From AG-12 sp027319585 (lineage in GTDB: Bacteria; Chloroflexota; Dormibacteria; Aeolococcales; Bog-877): 64,000 nt of DNA. Under the pieces are notes generated by a model that worked only from the letters and a program-made list of their open reading frames with translations, ran no database searches and had not been told where the DNA came from. The translations under genes were made by a program, and so were the position numbers. The stretch is from positions 1-64,000 of the forward strand of contig DAHVMY010000003.1 in NCBI GenBank assembly GCA_027319585.1. The letters are read 5' to 3'. How positions within the stretch are numbered: position 1 is the stretch's first letter; each line of letters starts with the position of its first letter. Below are positions 7,878 through 16,370 of this stretch, one piece after another.

Positions 7878-8843
7878 ATGTCCAAGATCTGGGTCTTCGC
7901 GGAGATGGCCGGGGACCAGGTGAGCCCGGTCTCTCTGGAGGTCCTGTCCGGCGCTCGAGCACTGGGGGATGAGCTCGAGGCGGTGGTGCTGGACCCCCAG
8001 GCGCAGCGGGCCAAGACGACGCTCGGAGAGTATGGGGCGAGCACCGTTTACCTGGGGAGTGCCCCCGAGTACGGCAACCATGTGGCGCAACCGCACGCGG
8101 CTGTCCTCGCGCACCTGGTCTTGGCCCACCGACCGGACCTGCTGCTCTTCGGCGCGACCTACGATGGGCGGGACATCTGCGCCCGGCTCTCGGCTCGCCT
8201 AGGGCTCACCGTGGTCGCCAACGCGCTCGCGGTTAACTCCAGCGACGCCGGATTCACCGTGCTCACCTCCATCTTCGGTGCGACCCAAAACGTCACCACC
8301 CGAGTCCAGGGTCCGACCCCGTGCGTTCTGGTGCGTCCAAAGTCCTACCCGGCCGAAGCGGTCGCTGGAGGGGAGCCGCGGGTGGTGGAGGTGGCACTCC
8401 CCGCCGACGCGCCCCGGGGAGCGCGGAGGCTCGAATCGGTAGTGGCTCCAGCTTCGGGACCCAAGCTGGAGGACGCCCGGGTCGTGGTGAGCGGAGGTCG
8501 GGGGCTCCAGGACCCGACCAACTTCCGACTCGTGGAGGAGGTAGCGGAGCTCTTGCACGGAGCGGTCGGAGCCAGCCGGGCTGTCGTGGACGCGGGCTGG
8601 GTTCCGTACTCGCGGCAGGTGGGCCAGACCGGTAAGACGGTGAAGCCGGACGTCTATCTGGCGTGCGGGATCAGCGGGGCGATGCAGCACACCGTGGGCA
8701 TGAAGGGCGCGGCTCACATCGTGGCCATCAACAAGGATCGCGACGCGCCCATCTTCAAACTCAGCGACCTCGGGATCGTCGGCGATGCGGTGAAGGTGCT
8801 GCCGGAGTTGAGCGCGGAGCTCAGGGCGCGGGGAGTCGGCTGA
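7878..8843 (+). CDS. etfA: Electron transfer flavoprotein, alpha subunit
   Basis: A 321-aa partner of EtfB. The C-terminal FAD-binding domain is complete: VVSGGRGLQDPTNFRLVEE, GASRAVVDAGWVPYSRQVGQ, TGKTVKPDVYLACGISGAMQ, and IVAINKDRDAPIFKLSDLG. The N-terminal domain (IWVFAEMAGDQVSPVSLEVL) is the usual nucleotide-binding-like half. It is co-transcribed with etfB (1-nt gap). FAD is held here, at the interface with EtfB. Confidence 0.96.
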   Translation: MSKIWVFAEMAGDQVSPVSLEVLSGARALGDELEAVVLDPQAQRAKTTLGEYGASTVYLGSAPEYGNHVAQPHAAVLAHLVLAHRPDLLLFGATYDGRDICARLSARLGLTVVANALAVNSSDAGFTVLTSIFGATQNVTTRVQGPTPCVLVRPKSYPAEAVAGGEPRVVEVALPADAPRGARRLESVVAPASGPKLEDARVVVSGGRGLQDPTNFRLVEEVAELLHGAVGASRAVVDAGWVPYSRQVGQTGKTVKPDVYLACGISGAMQHTVGMKGAAHIVAINKDRDAPIFKLSDLGIVGDAVKVLPELSAELRARGVG

Positions 8844-8874
8844 GCGTGTCAGCCCGGATGTCGGGCTGGTCGCC

Positions 8875-10176
8875 TTGAGCGCTCAGCTGGCGTTGCGCGC
8901 CGCCGACGGCGCCACGGTGACGCTCGAGCGGTTCCCCATAGTGTTGGGGCGGACCACGCCCGCAGGCGGGGTGCCGGATGTCGACGTCACCCACCTCGAT
9001 CCGCAAGGCCGAGTGGCGGCGCGCCACTGCGAGCTGTATCCCGAAGCCGAGGGCGTCGGTGTCCGCGACCTCGATACGGCCAACGGCACCTGGATCGATG
9101 GCCGCCGGCTTCCATCTGGGGGCTCGGGAGTTCTTCCGGTGGGGGGTACCCTGCGCGTCGCCTCGGTCGAGCTGACCCTGGTCCCCGCCCCGTCCCGCCG
9201 TCCCGCGCCCCCTGCGGCCATCCCCAGGGACCCGACGGACTGGCGCGACTCCTTCGTCGCCGGGGAGGTGCCTCCACCCCCATCGTCCCGATCCGGTGAG
9301 CTCTCACTCGTCGCCGAGCCGGGCTTGGACTGGGCCCCTGACCTCACCGGGGCACCACCGGTGGCACGAGTTCATCTGGAACAAGGCGCTTCCTCGGTGC
9401 GCATCGTGGCGGGGGCTCCCCTGACAGTCCACCGCCCCGGCTCCACCACCTCCCAGGGGCCGCCTCTGTCGGCGTCCGACGTGGACGAACTCCAGGTCGC
9501 CGCCCGTGCGGTCCTCGGACTCGGAGAGGACGCCAGCTCCGGCTGGGGGTATGTCGGTGACCTGGCCATCGACTTCGCCGCAGCTCCGCCCGCCCGCCGG
9601 GCGACGATGGGGGTCACCTCCGTCCCGCCTCCCACAATCACCGACGGCATTCGCCGAGCGGTGGGCGACTGGGTGGCGGCGGGCGGCGCGGCGCTGTTCG
9701 CCGGGCGAAACCCAGGTCGCGTGCTGCGGGATTTCGCGGAGTCGCTGCGCCGCTGCGGCCTGCGCCCGTGGCTTCTCGCCGACACTGACGAGCCCGGGTT
9801 CCCGGGCGGGTGGGGCGAGCTGTCGCCGGCGGACGAGGCGTCGATGGCGATCGCCATGGCGGCCGACCCGCTGGTGATGGCGGGCGTCGCCGACTCCGAG
9901 CTGGCGACGGTGCTCCGAGCGCTGCCGCGGTTGGCGGGAGGCACCGTCATCGCCGTGGAGGCGGCTTCGCCGGAGGCCGCCCTGGACCGCTGCTGCCGCC
10001 TACTCGGAGCCGAGGGGAGTGGCGAGCCCACTCAACTTGCGCGTCAGCGGGAGGAGGTGGTGCGGCGACTGCCACGGATGCTGAGCTGGGAACCCGGCGG
10101 CCAGACCCGCTGGCGTTCGGTGCAGGTCCGGACGGGAGACTCCAGCTGGTCGATCACTGAATTTGAGGGCTCTTAG
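8875..10176 (+). CDS. FHA-domain protein with a degenerate secretion-ATPase-like domain
   Basis: A 433-aa protein from TTG 8875. Residues ~15-100 form a forkhead-associated domain (IVLGRTTPAGG, ARHCELYPE, DTANGTWIDGRRLP), which binds phosphothreonine. A Pro-rich linker follows. The C-terminal half resembles a type II/IV secretion ATPase (CpaF/GspE) in its order of blocks: GGAALFAGRNPGRVLRDF where Walker A should be, DPLVMAGVADSELATVLRAL at the Walker B/Asp-box position, and TVIAVEAASPEAALDRC at the His-box position. The P-loop GxxxxGKT, the acidic Walker B pair and the His box are not intact, so it is probably a non-catalytic relative. It may scaffold a phospho-dependent complex; this role is inference. 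A small membrane protein follows within 4 nt. Confidence 0.62.
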   Translation: MSAQLALRAADGATVTLERFPIVLGRTTPAGGVPDVDVTHLDPQGRVAARHCELYPEAEGVGVRDLDTANGTWIDGRRLPSGGSGVLPVGGTLRVASVELTLVPAPSRRPAPPAAIPRDPTDWRDSFVAGEVPPPPSSRSGELSLVAEPGLDWAPDLTGAPPVARVHLEQGASSVRIVAGAPLTVHRPGSTTSQGPPLSASDVDELQVAARAVLGLGEDASSGWGYVGDLAIDFAAAPPARRATMGVTSVPPPTITDGIRRAVGDWVAAGGAALFAGRNPGRVLRDFAESLRRCGLRPWLLADTDEPGFPGGWGELSPADEASMAIAMAADPLVMAGVADSELATVLRALPRLAGGTVIAVEAASPEAALDRCCRLLGAEGSGEPTQLARQREEVVRRLPRMLSWEPGGQTRWRSVQVRTGDSSWSITEFEGS

Positions 10177-10179
10177 CGC

Positions 10180-10350
10180 TTGGCCGCACCGAAGCTGCCC
10201 GCTCCCACCTCAGGACCCTCGGTGGCCAGCTACATCGCAGTCTGCATTTTGGTCGCGGCGGTGGTGCTCGTGGTCCTCTACGGGTCGGGGGTGGTATTGC
10301 CCAGTGGTTTACACGCCTTCCGGGACGTGCTGGGGATACGATCGCGGTAA
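10180..10350 (+). CDS. Small single-pass membrane protein
   Basis: A 56-aa frame from TTG 10180 to TAA 10348-10350, starting 4 nt after the FHA gene. It has one strong transmembrane segment (YIAVCILVAAVVLVVLYGSG) and a short basic tail ending GIRSR. Close spacing suggests co-transcription with the FHA gene and perhaps membrane recruitment of it. No family is recognised. The frame is short, so the call depends on its position and its clear hydrophobic core. Confidence 0.5.
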   Translation: MAAPKLPAPTSGPSVASYIAVCILVAAVVLVVLYGSGVVLPSGLHAFRDVLGIRSR

Positions 10351-10377
10351 GCAGCCGCGAGCGCGCACAATGGCACC

Positions 10378-10962
10378 ATGCCGGTGCTGTTGCTCAACGC
10401 CTCCATGCAGCCCCTCAACGTGATCAGCCGCCGCCGCTTGGTGGTGCTCTTGACCAAGGAGCGAGTGGCTTTCTTCGACGACGCGGATCGGGCGGCGGTG
10501 GAGTGGGAAATCAGCCAGCGCCGTCTGGGCGAGGGCGTGATCGTGGTCCGTTTGCTGCGCAACGTGATGGTGCCGCGCCGTCTCATCCGCGCCAACCGGC
10601 GCAACCTGCTCCTGCGCGATGACCACACCTGCCAGTACTGCGGGCTCCGGGCCGGTCCCGCGGAGCTGACCATCGATCATGTGATTCCGGTGTCGCGCGG
10701 AGGGGATCCCAACAGCTGGGAGAATCAGGTCGTGGCCTGCAAGCGCTGCAACGGACGCAAGGCCAACCATCTTCCGGAGGAGGTCCACCTCCGCTTGGCC
10801 CGTCCACCGCGGCCGGTCGTGCAGGAGTATGCCCATCTCCTGCTGCTGCGCCACCCCGAGGTCAGATCCGCCTACGAAACCCTGATCCGCTCGGTGGTCC
10901 CCCTCCCTTTGCAGGAGTCGGCGATCAGCGGTCGTGGGAGTCTGCGGCAGGCGCTCGGCTAG
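10378..10962 (+). CDS. HNH endonuclease family protein
   Basis: A 194-aa protein with a zinc-bound HNH nuclease core: CQYCGLRAGPAELTIDHVIP, SRGGDPNSWENQVVACKRCN, then GRKANHLPEE. The N-terminal half (PVLLLNASMQPLNVISRRR, LLTKERVAFF) matches the widespread actinobacterial/cyanobacterial HNH family of about 170-190 aa. These are stand-alone housekeeping-like nucleases of unclear role rather than intron or phage enzymes. The start is ATG 10378; CACAAT 6 nt upstream is a possible -10 for leaderless expression. Confidence 0.88.
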   Translation: MPVLLLNASMQPLNVISRRRLVVLLTKERVAFFDDADRAAVEWEISQRRLGEGVIVVRLLRNVMVPRRLIRANRRNLLLRDDHTCQYCGLRAGPAELTIDHVIPVSRGGDPNSWENQVVACKRCNGRKANHLPEEVHLRLARPPRPVVQEYAHLLLLRHPEVRSAYETLIRSVVPLPLQESAISGRGSLRQALG

Positions 10963-10983
10963 CGCATCCCCGCGCCCGAGGGA

Positions 10984-11811
10984 TCAGTCAAGAGCCTGCG
11001 GCAGGTGGAGCGGCGGGCGGTCGAGATGCCGGGCGGTGGCCCGGCCCGAGGCGTTGATGCGGTCCACGATCTCGCTGGCGATCGCGACGGACCGATGCTT
11101 GCCGCCGGTGCAGCCCACCGCCACTCGAAGCACCGAGCGACGCTGGGCCTGGTAGAGGTCGAGCAGGTCGAGCAGCATGGGCAAGAAGCCCTCGATCAGG
11201 CGTTGGGCCCCGGCCTGCTGCATGATGTGGCTGCGAACCAGCGGGTCACGACCACTCCGCTCGCGCATCCCGGGGATCCAGTAGGGGCTGTCGAGAAAAC
11301 GGGTGTCCAGCACCCAGTCCGACTCCTCGGGGAGGCCATCCCGGAATCCGAAGGTGAAGCAGTCCACGCGCACCATCGCGCGATCCCGCCAGTCATCGAG
11401 GAGTTGTGCCAGGTAAGCCTTGGTCGATGCGTTGAGCCCCAAGAGGTGGCGATGCGGTTGGCGAGTGGGCGGCCGCAGGGCTGCTCCCGTGGGGCTACCA
11501 ACCTGCACCAACCAGTAGCGGACCTGACGATCGTCCAACTCGCGGCCCAGAGTTGGATTGAAGCGTTCACTCACCATCAGGGCCAGGTCGGGAGAGGACC
11601 CAAGCCGTGCCTTCAGGTGCGGCTCCAGCGCCGGAGCCGGGACATCGGCCGGCTCAACCGCGAATCCCGCGTGGGCCGCGAGCTCCTCCAATTCCTCTCG
11701 GAAGCGCTCCTCAGTCAGGATGAGGACCAAAGACAAAGCCAGCTCTCCATGGCGGCCGTCGGCCGGGACCGCACAGCTCGGATCCGGCAGCAGGTGGGCC
11801 TCCCCGTCCAC
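10984..11811 (-). CDS. RapZ C-terminal-domain-like protein lacking the P-loop ATPase half
   Basis: Residues ~147-265 match the RapZ C-terminal domain: VDCFTFGFRDGLPEESDWVL, DTRFLDSPYWIPGMRERSGR, and GCTGGKHRSVAIASEIVD. In RapZ/YvcJ this domain binds RNA or amino-sugar ligands and follows an N-terminal kinase-like domain with a GxSGAGKS P-loop. Here residues 1-145 contain no P-loop and do not resemble that domain, and I found none upstream in any minus frame to ~12.0 kb. The protein is therefore not a canonical RapZ. The usual neighbours yvcK and whiA are absent. The start GTG 11811 is uncertain. Confidence 0.68.
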   Translation of the reverse strand: MDGEAHLLPDPSCAVPADGRHGELALSLVLILTEERFREELEELAAHAGFAVEPADVPAPALEPHLKARLGSSPDLALMVSERFNPTLGRELDDRQVRYWLVQVGSPTGAALRPPTRQPHRHLLGLNASTKAYLAQLLDDWRDRAMVRVDCFTFGFRDGLPEESDWVLDTRFLDSPYWIPGMRERSGRDPLVRSHIMQQAGAQRLIEGFLPMLLDLLDLYQAQRRSVLRVAVGCTGGKHRSVAIASEIVDRINASGRATARHLDRPPLHLPQALD

Positions 11812-12314
11812 CCCTGCCCCGATGCTGACATTCTGGCAGATCCGGGGTGGAGACCGGTTCGAGATGGATCACGGTGAGCAGCGCATGGGCGCGACGGGCG
11901 GCTCAGGGGTTCCGCCGCAAGTGCCGGTGCCCCGCTCGAGGTGGTGGACTCGTCTCGATCGCGCAGCAGCACCGGCAGCCCTTCCTGTCTGGATCCCGCC
12001 CATCGGTGCCGGGCCAGCGACCGAATGACCAAAAGCCGTCCCGATTCCGGCGACTTCATCGCCGCCGCATCCAGCGTCGTGTCCAGACAGTTGGCCGTGG
12101 CTCTGGGTGGTGGCATCCCGGTGCGGAGCACGCGCCACCGGCGCGGTCACCTCGAGACGGTCGGTGTGGGGTGGGCACGGGTAACAGGCTGGGCGATTCG
12201 GCGCCGGCAGAGGCCGGTCCGTCCCGCCCAAGCTGCCGGCGCCGGACGACACACAGGCCGGGTTGGGTTGCGGGAGCAGGATCGGTCGCCGCACCTGGGA
12301 CGCGGGCCAAATGC
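11812..12314. other. Gene-poor stretch, no convincing feature
   Basis: About 500 bases between the RapZ-C gene and the methyltransferase. Both strands have open frames, as expected at this GC, but the translations are Arg/Pro/Ala/Gly-rich with no motif, no plausible start context and no tRNA-like fold. Confidence 0.6.
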
Positions 12315-13067
12315 TCAGATGCTGGGCTGTCCGTCCTTCAGCCGGTAGACCGAAACGTGTGACGTGGACTCGTCGGTGAATTGCCCCCCCGACCAGTCGG
12401 CGTTTCGCGACTCCAGTTCAAAGCCGGCAAGCTCTCCCATGAGGTCGAGCTCCGCCGGCCAGATGAATCGATGAGAGCTGCGCTCGACTCGGGCCTCGCG
12501 GCCGGCGGTGAAGGTGAAGTGATGGGAAACGAGATGCTGTTGGACCACGTCGTAGGTATCGACGCCGATGTACCCGGGGTCTGACTGGAAGACCACGGCC
12601 GACTGGCCCGGCGGCAGCCGGCGCAGATCCGGCACCATCAGCTCGATGACGAAGCAGCCCCCCGGGACGAGGTGCCGGGCGGCATTGCGAAAGCACGCCA
12701 CCTGTTCGACCTGCGTCAACAGGTTCGAGATGGTGTTGTAGACCAGGTACACCAGCGCGTAACTCCCAGGCGCTCGGGTCGTGGCCATGTCGCCCACGAC
12801 GACCGGGATCGTGAGCGCATCGACCTTCTTCCGGAGTTCGTCGATCATCGGTTGGGAGAGTTCGATGCCGGTGACCAAGACTCCCCGCTGCCGAAGTGGC
12901 ACCGCAACACGACCGGTCCCGATCGCGAACTCAAGGGCTCTCCCGCCTGCTGCCAGGTCAGCAAGGCGGTTGACGGTTGGAGCCAACACCTCCGGAGCGA
13001 ACACTCCCTCGCCCGGCGTGTCATATGTTCGCGCGGTATCCGCGTCCCAGACATCCGCCGGCTGCAT
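12315..13067 (-). CDS. Class I SAM-dependent methyltransferase
   Basis: A 250-aa enzyme. It has motif I LEFAIGTGRVAVPLRQRG, post-I VTGIELSQPMIDELRKK, motif II/III VVVGDMATTRAPGSYALVY and a post-III segment VPGGCFVIELMVPDLRRLPP. It belongs to the small-molecule methyltransferases with an AFEFAIGTGR-like start (Methyltransf_25 type); substrate unknown. The start ATG 13067 is supported by TACCAT 7 nt upstream. A decayed second copy of the 3' part of this gene lies about 0.9 kb away (13330-13545), showing that it was once duplicated. Confidence 0.85.
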   Translation of the reverse strand: MQPADVWDADTARTYDTPGEGVFAPEVLAPTVNRLADLAAGGRALEFAIGTGRVAVPLRQRGVLVTGIELSQPMIDELRKKVDALTIPVVVGDMATTRAPGSYALVYLVYNTISNLLTQVEQVACFRNAARHLVPGGCFVIELMVPDLRRLPPGQSAVVFQSDPGYIGVDTYDVVQQHLVSHHFTFTAGREARVERSSHRFIWPAELDLMGELAGFELESRNADWSGGQFTDESTSHVSVYRLKDGQPSI

Positions 13068-13074
13068 TCCGGGG

Positions 13075-13080
13075 ATGGTA
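13075..13080 (-). promoter_or_regulatory. -10 box TACCAT for leaderless methyltransferase mRNA
   Basis: On the minus strand TACCAT ends 7 nt before ATG 13067, with no Shine-Dalgarno in between. Same architecture as the other leaderless candidates. Confidence 0.5.
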
Positions 13081-13329
13081 CCAGGCCGACCTTTAGCTTT
13101 CGGACCACTTGAGTCAGTGGCGAAGCAGACTTGAGCGACCCGGAGAGCGCTCCCAGTCGAGGAAGCAATGGCTCCATTGGTATCGGCGCAATCCCGGCGG
13201 ATTGGGGCTTTCGGCTCTGTGCTTGCGCATCATCCTTGTCGGACCCGCAAGCAGAACTGGACGCGGTTCATCGGGCGGTCGGCCCAGCGCTGCAGTGGTC
13301 GGTCAGACGTTTCCGGCCCTCGCATGCGA

Positions 13330-13545
13330 ACTGCATCGGTGAAGTCTCGCAGGGGGGCGTTCGCCGCGCGACTCATGACCGGTCGATGCGTTTCATGGGC
13401 GCCAGCTGCCGCGGGTGAGGTCAATCGATGAGAGCTGCGCTCCCCCCCGGGCCCCGTCGCCGCCGCCGAAAGTGCAGTGCCGAGCAACGAGAGGCGGACA
13501 GACCACATCGTGCATGGCGATGCCAGTGTACCGCGGTCTTGAGCA
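13330..13545 (-). pseudogene. Relic of a second copy of the neighbouring methyltransferase
   Basis: The stretch reading AATCGATGAGAGCTGCGCTC near 13423-13442 is identical to bases near 12466-12485 inside the methyltransferase gene, and similarity continues on both sides with indels. Translated on the minus strand, RYTGIAMHDVV and LVARHCTF mirror GYIGVDTYDVV and LVSHHFTF of the intact protein. There is no SAM-binding motif and no intact frame. It is a fossil of a tandem duplication, ending just before the MFS gene. Confidence 0.75.
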
Positions 13546-13599
13546 GTGGCTGAACTCTGCGGTGGAGATCAGACTTGCAGTGGCCGCGCCCCATGCGAC

Positions 13600-14844
13600 A
13601 TGGTTGTGCGTCCTGTGCCTTGGACAAGAGTCGGTCTGCCCCTGCGCGAGCGGGACTTTAGCCTGCTCTGGTCTGGACGATTCGTGTCCGGCCTCGGTGA
13701 CGGCGTCTTCACGGTGGCAGTCGCCCTGGAGGCGCTTCGGGTCGATCCCCAGCCCGTCGGCCTGGCCTACGTGCTGGCGGCGCGGGCGGTCCCGAGCGTC
13801 GTTTTGTCGTTGCTCGGAGGGGTTGTTGTGGACAGGGTTAACAGAAGGATCGCCCTCATCCTCTGCGACCTGGTCCAGGGCGCGGCGGTGTTGGCGGTCG
13901 CTCTGTTGGCCCTGCTGCACCTGATCACGCTATGGCAGATGATTCTCATGGCGCTGGTCTTCGGTACCGCGGACGCCTTCTCGGGGCCGGCCTTCCTGGC
14001 GCTGGTGCCGGAGATCCTGCCGGCGGAGGCACTAACCCAGGCGAACGCTCTGAACAGTGCCGGCAGCGAACTCTCGGTCAACCTCATTGGCCCAGCTCTT
14101 GGAGGCCTGGCCGTGGCTCTGGTGGGCACCGTGGGTGCGTTCGCCTTCGACGCTGCCAGCTTCCTGATCTCCGCCACGGCGCTGGGCGCCCTCCGCCACC
14201 GCGCCACCGCGCTCTCAAGCGGTAAGTCCATGGTGGCTGAAGCTCGGGAGGGCATTCGTTTCATCACCTCCCGGCGCTGGCTCTTCCTGCTCCTCATCGG
14301 CGCCGCGATCGCGAACCTAGTCGGCATGGGTCCTTATTTCGTGCTCCTGCCGATTCTGGTGCGGCACGTCCTCCATGCCACCCCGCTCGCGCTTGGTCTG
14401 GTCTACGCCAGCGCCGGAGCAGCAGGGGTCGTCGCCTCCATCGTGGTGGCCCGCCTGGGTTCACCCAGGCACCTTCTGGAGGTGATGTGGGTGGCGTACA
14501 GCACCTCCGGACTGCTGCTGGCTCTAGTCGCACTCGCACCCAATCCTGGGCTGGTGGCGCTACTGGTCGCGGGTTCTGCGGGCCTGGTGGTGTACGGCGA
14601 CGTCCTCTACTTCACCAAACTTCAGACCTCTGTACCGCTGGCGCTGATGGGCAGGGTGTCCTCGGCGTCGTACTTGATGGTGGGGACCCTAACGCCGCTG
14701 GGAATGCTGCTCGGCGGGGTGGCGGCAGCCACGGTGGGGGCGAGAGAGGCGTTCTTGCTCAGCGGTGTCCTCGCGGCGCTGTGTGGGCTGGTTCTGTTCA
14801 TCCCAGGCGCTCGAGTCCTGGAGCGAGCGCCCGGTCCCGCCTGA
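13600..14844 (+). CDS. MFS transporter (EntS/MFS_3-like exporter)
   Basis: About 414 aa from ATG 13600, with 10-12 transmembrane segments. The opening LRERDFSLLWSGRFVSGLGD and the loop DRVNRRIALILCDLVQGAAV (DHA3-type motif A region) point to the EntS/macrolide-efflux branch of the major facilitator superfamily. EILPAEALTQANALNSAGSE is the other typical block of this branch. It probably exports a small hydrophobic compound by proton antiport; the substrate is unknown. The longer frame from 13546 overlaps the methyltransferase relic, so the internal ATG is preferred. Confidence 0.85.
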   Translation: MVVRPVPWTRVGLPLRERDFSLLWSGRFVSGLGDGVFTVAVALEALRVDPQPVGLAYVLAARAVPSVVLSLLGGVVVDRVNRRIALILCDLVQGAAVLAVALLALLHLITLWQMILMALVFGTADAFSGPAFLALVPEILPAEALTQANALNSAGSELSVNLIGPALGGLAVALVGTVGAFAFDAASFLISATALGALRHRATALSSGKSMVAEAREGIRFITSRRWLFLLLIGAAIANLVGMGPYFVLLPILVRHVLHATPLALGLVYASAGAAGVVASIVVARLGSPRHLLEVMWVAYSTSGLLLALVALAPNPGLVALLVAGSAGLVVYGDVLYFTKLQTSVPLALMGRVSSASYLMVGTLTPLGMLLGGVAAATVGAREAFLLSGVLAALCGLVLFIPGARVLERAPGPA

Positions 14845-14981
14845 GCGGAACTTGGGTTGAGCCCCCGGAGTCATCCCCCTGGACGCAGCTTCTGGGCGAT
14901 TTGTGCCAGCGATGGACAACGTGGCGACTCCACCCCGCAGCGGCCGGTCGACCTTTCTCGTGGGGACGCTCCTGTGCGTTG
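14845..14981. other. Spacer between the MFS gene and the IS110 relic
   Basis: No gene, tRNA or strong hairpin recognised on either strand. Confidence 0.5.
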
Positions 14982-15255
14982 TCAAGCGGCGCATACGGGT
15001 TCTTGGGTGGAGAGGAGCCCCCGGTACACCTCTCGGGCGATCCAACGCTTCAGGCCGGCGATGTTCTCCTGATTGGAGAGGCGGTCGTGGATGCGCCGCA
15101 CCATGTGATCCCCATTCGGCTGGTGGGAGGCAAGCGGCACCATGACAATGTGGCGGAGAGCCGGCTTCGCTTGAGGATCGCCACCGCGGGTGAGGCGGCG
15201 CCGGCCGGTGGTCTTGACGGATGACCCCGTCCCGCGATGGATCCAGGACCAGGCT
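14982..15255 (-). pseudogene. IS110-family transposase relic (C-terminal fragment)
   Basis: The minus strand reads through VKTTGRRRLTRGGDPQAKP, then LRHIVMVPLASHQPNGDHMV, RRIHDRLSNQENIAG and LKRWIAREVYRGLL, to a stop at 14982-14984. A TxGRxRLxRxGN block, then ALxxI, then a C-terminal LKRxIARxVYR is the ending of IS110/IS1111-type DEDD transposases. Upstream an in-frame TGA and frame changes break the frame, and no catalytic DEDD motifs remain. It is a dead fragment of a former mobile element in this accessory stretch. Confidence 0.6.
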
Positions 15256-15499
15256 CAGATGGCGCCTTGCGCTCTCGGGGCGGGACCACCTTTCGGCACA
15301 AGCCTGGATTGCCAAGTCACGGATTGCCAGGTTCGAGCCCAGCCCGCCAGGCCGCCAACTTGCCCTCTCAGCACGGAACCCGTTGGTTACGGCCAGCATC
15401 CGCGGAGGCGGCGTCTGCCCCAAAAGCCTGCGCCCGGTACCTGGTCGAGCCACCCGGCTTCCCTCCGAAGCTGTGAGGGACGGTCGCCTGGCTCGCGGC

Positions 15500-15952
15500 T
15501 CAGGGCGGCGGAGTCACCAGATGGACCGAGGGAAAGTACGTTTGATATCGAGCCCCGTCCCTTGTCAGCAGCCGGTACCCGCACACGGCCGCATGCGCGC
15601 CGATATAGAAGTCCGGGAGTGGCGAACGCCGTTCTCCGCCTCGTCTGCGATAGGCGAGGAAAGCCCTACCGACGATGAACCCGGCTTGGTAGGGGAGCGG
15701 TTCGCGGGCGAAGTCGATTTCGGGAACGGCGTCATCCAGATCTTCGATCCGGTCGAACCCGGCTGAGATCTCCGCATAGATTATCGGGTTGATCGCCAAT
15801 CGGCCCTCTTCGCGGGCCCGGGCAACGGCTTGCCCGGACCAGGCCGCCCACGCGGGGTCGTCCGTCAGGATGTCGAGCAGGACACTCGAGTCCACCAACG
15901 CGACGGGGCTCTGGACCCGAGCCGTCTCCAGGTCGGGTGACTCATTCACCAC
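15500..15952 (-). CDS. vapC: VapC-type PIN-domain toxin
   Basis: A 150-aa PIN-domain ribonuclease. The N-terminal metal site is ALVDSSVLLDILTDD (first Asp), a conserved Glu sits in INPIIYAEISAGF, and the C-terminal acidic group is in SPLPDFYIGAHAAVCG followed by LLTRDGARY. VapC toxins cleave tRNA or rRNA when freed from VapB. It overlaps the antitoxin gene by 11 nt, as in most vapBC pairs. The start is one of two adjacent GTG codons (15952 or 15949). Confidence 0.92.
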   Translation of the reverse strand: MVNESPDLETARVQSPVALVDSSVLLDILTDDPAWAAWSGQAVARAREEGRLAINPIIYAEISAGFDRIEDLDDAVPEIDFAREPLPYQAGFIVGRAFLAYRRRGGERRSPLPDFYIGAHAAVCGYRLLTRDGARYQTYFPSVHLVTPPP

Positions 15953-16169
15953 GCAGCAGCTGGAGCAGCTCGTCCGTGCTCATGGCAGTGCTGGCGCGGC
16001 CACGCATCCTGTTCACGAGTCGCTGTCCACGAGTCTGGCCAGGATCGACCGGGACGATGCGTAGCTCATGCCCGGCCTCGACGACGTTCACCTCGTCTCC
16101 CTCACGGAGGCCATGCTTCTCCCTCAAGGGAGCAGGGATCGTCACTTGCCCTTTGCTATTGAGCCGCAT
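15942..16169 (-). CDS. vapB: AbrB/MazE-type antitoxin VapB
   Basis: A 75-aa antitoxin. Its N-terminal swapped-hairpin AbrB DNA-binding fold reads MRLNSKGQVTIPAPLREKHG, then LREGDEVNVVEAGHELRIV. The C-terminal STDELLQLLRGE is the toxin-binding tail. The start ATG 16169 is fixed by a strong ribosome-binding site (AGGAGAGGAG) directly upstream on the minus strand. AT-richer DNA around 16186-16212 upstream probably holds the promoter, which VapBC complexes normally repress. Confidence 0.9.
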   Translation of the reverse strand: MRLNSKGQVTIPAPLREKHGLREGDEVNVVEAGHELRIVPVDPGQTRGQRLVNRMRGRASTAMSTDELLQLLRGE

Positions 16170-16370
16170 CTCCTCTCCTGACACGTAATACCAGTAGTAA
16201 ATCCTACCAAACGCTGTCCCCTGTGGTTGGATAGCAGTCCCCCCCACGGAAGAGTGCTCGGGTCCCCCCATCGGCACCCGAGCACCGCCCAGACGCCTCC
16301 TGCGGGGATTCGCAAGCGTCGGGAGCCGCTCCGCGCGGAGTGCGGCAGCACGTCCTGAGATCAGAAACGG

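Noticed and set aside
14487..15224. 245-aa plus-strand frame past the MFS gene
   Set aside because: Starts inside the MFS gene and runs antisense over the IS110 relic with no recognisable domain.
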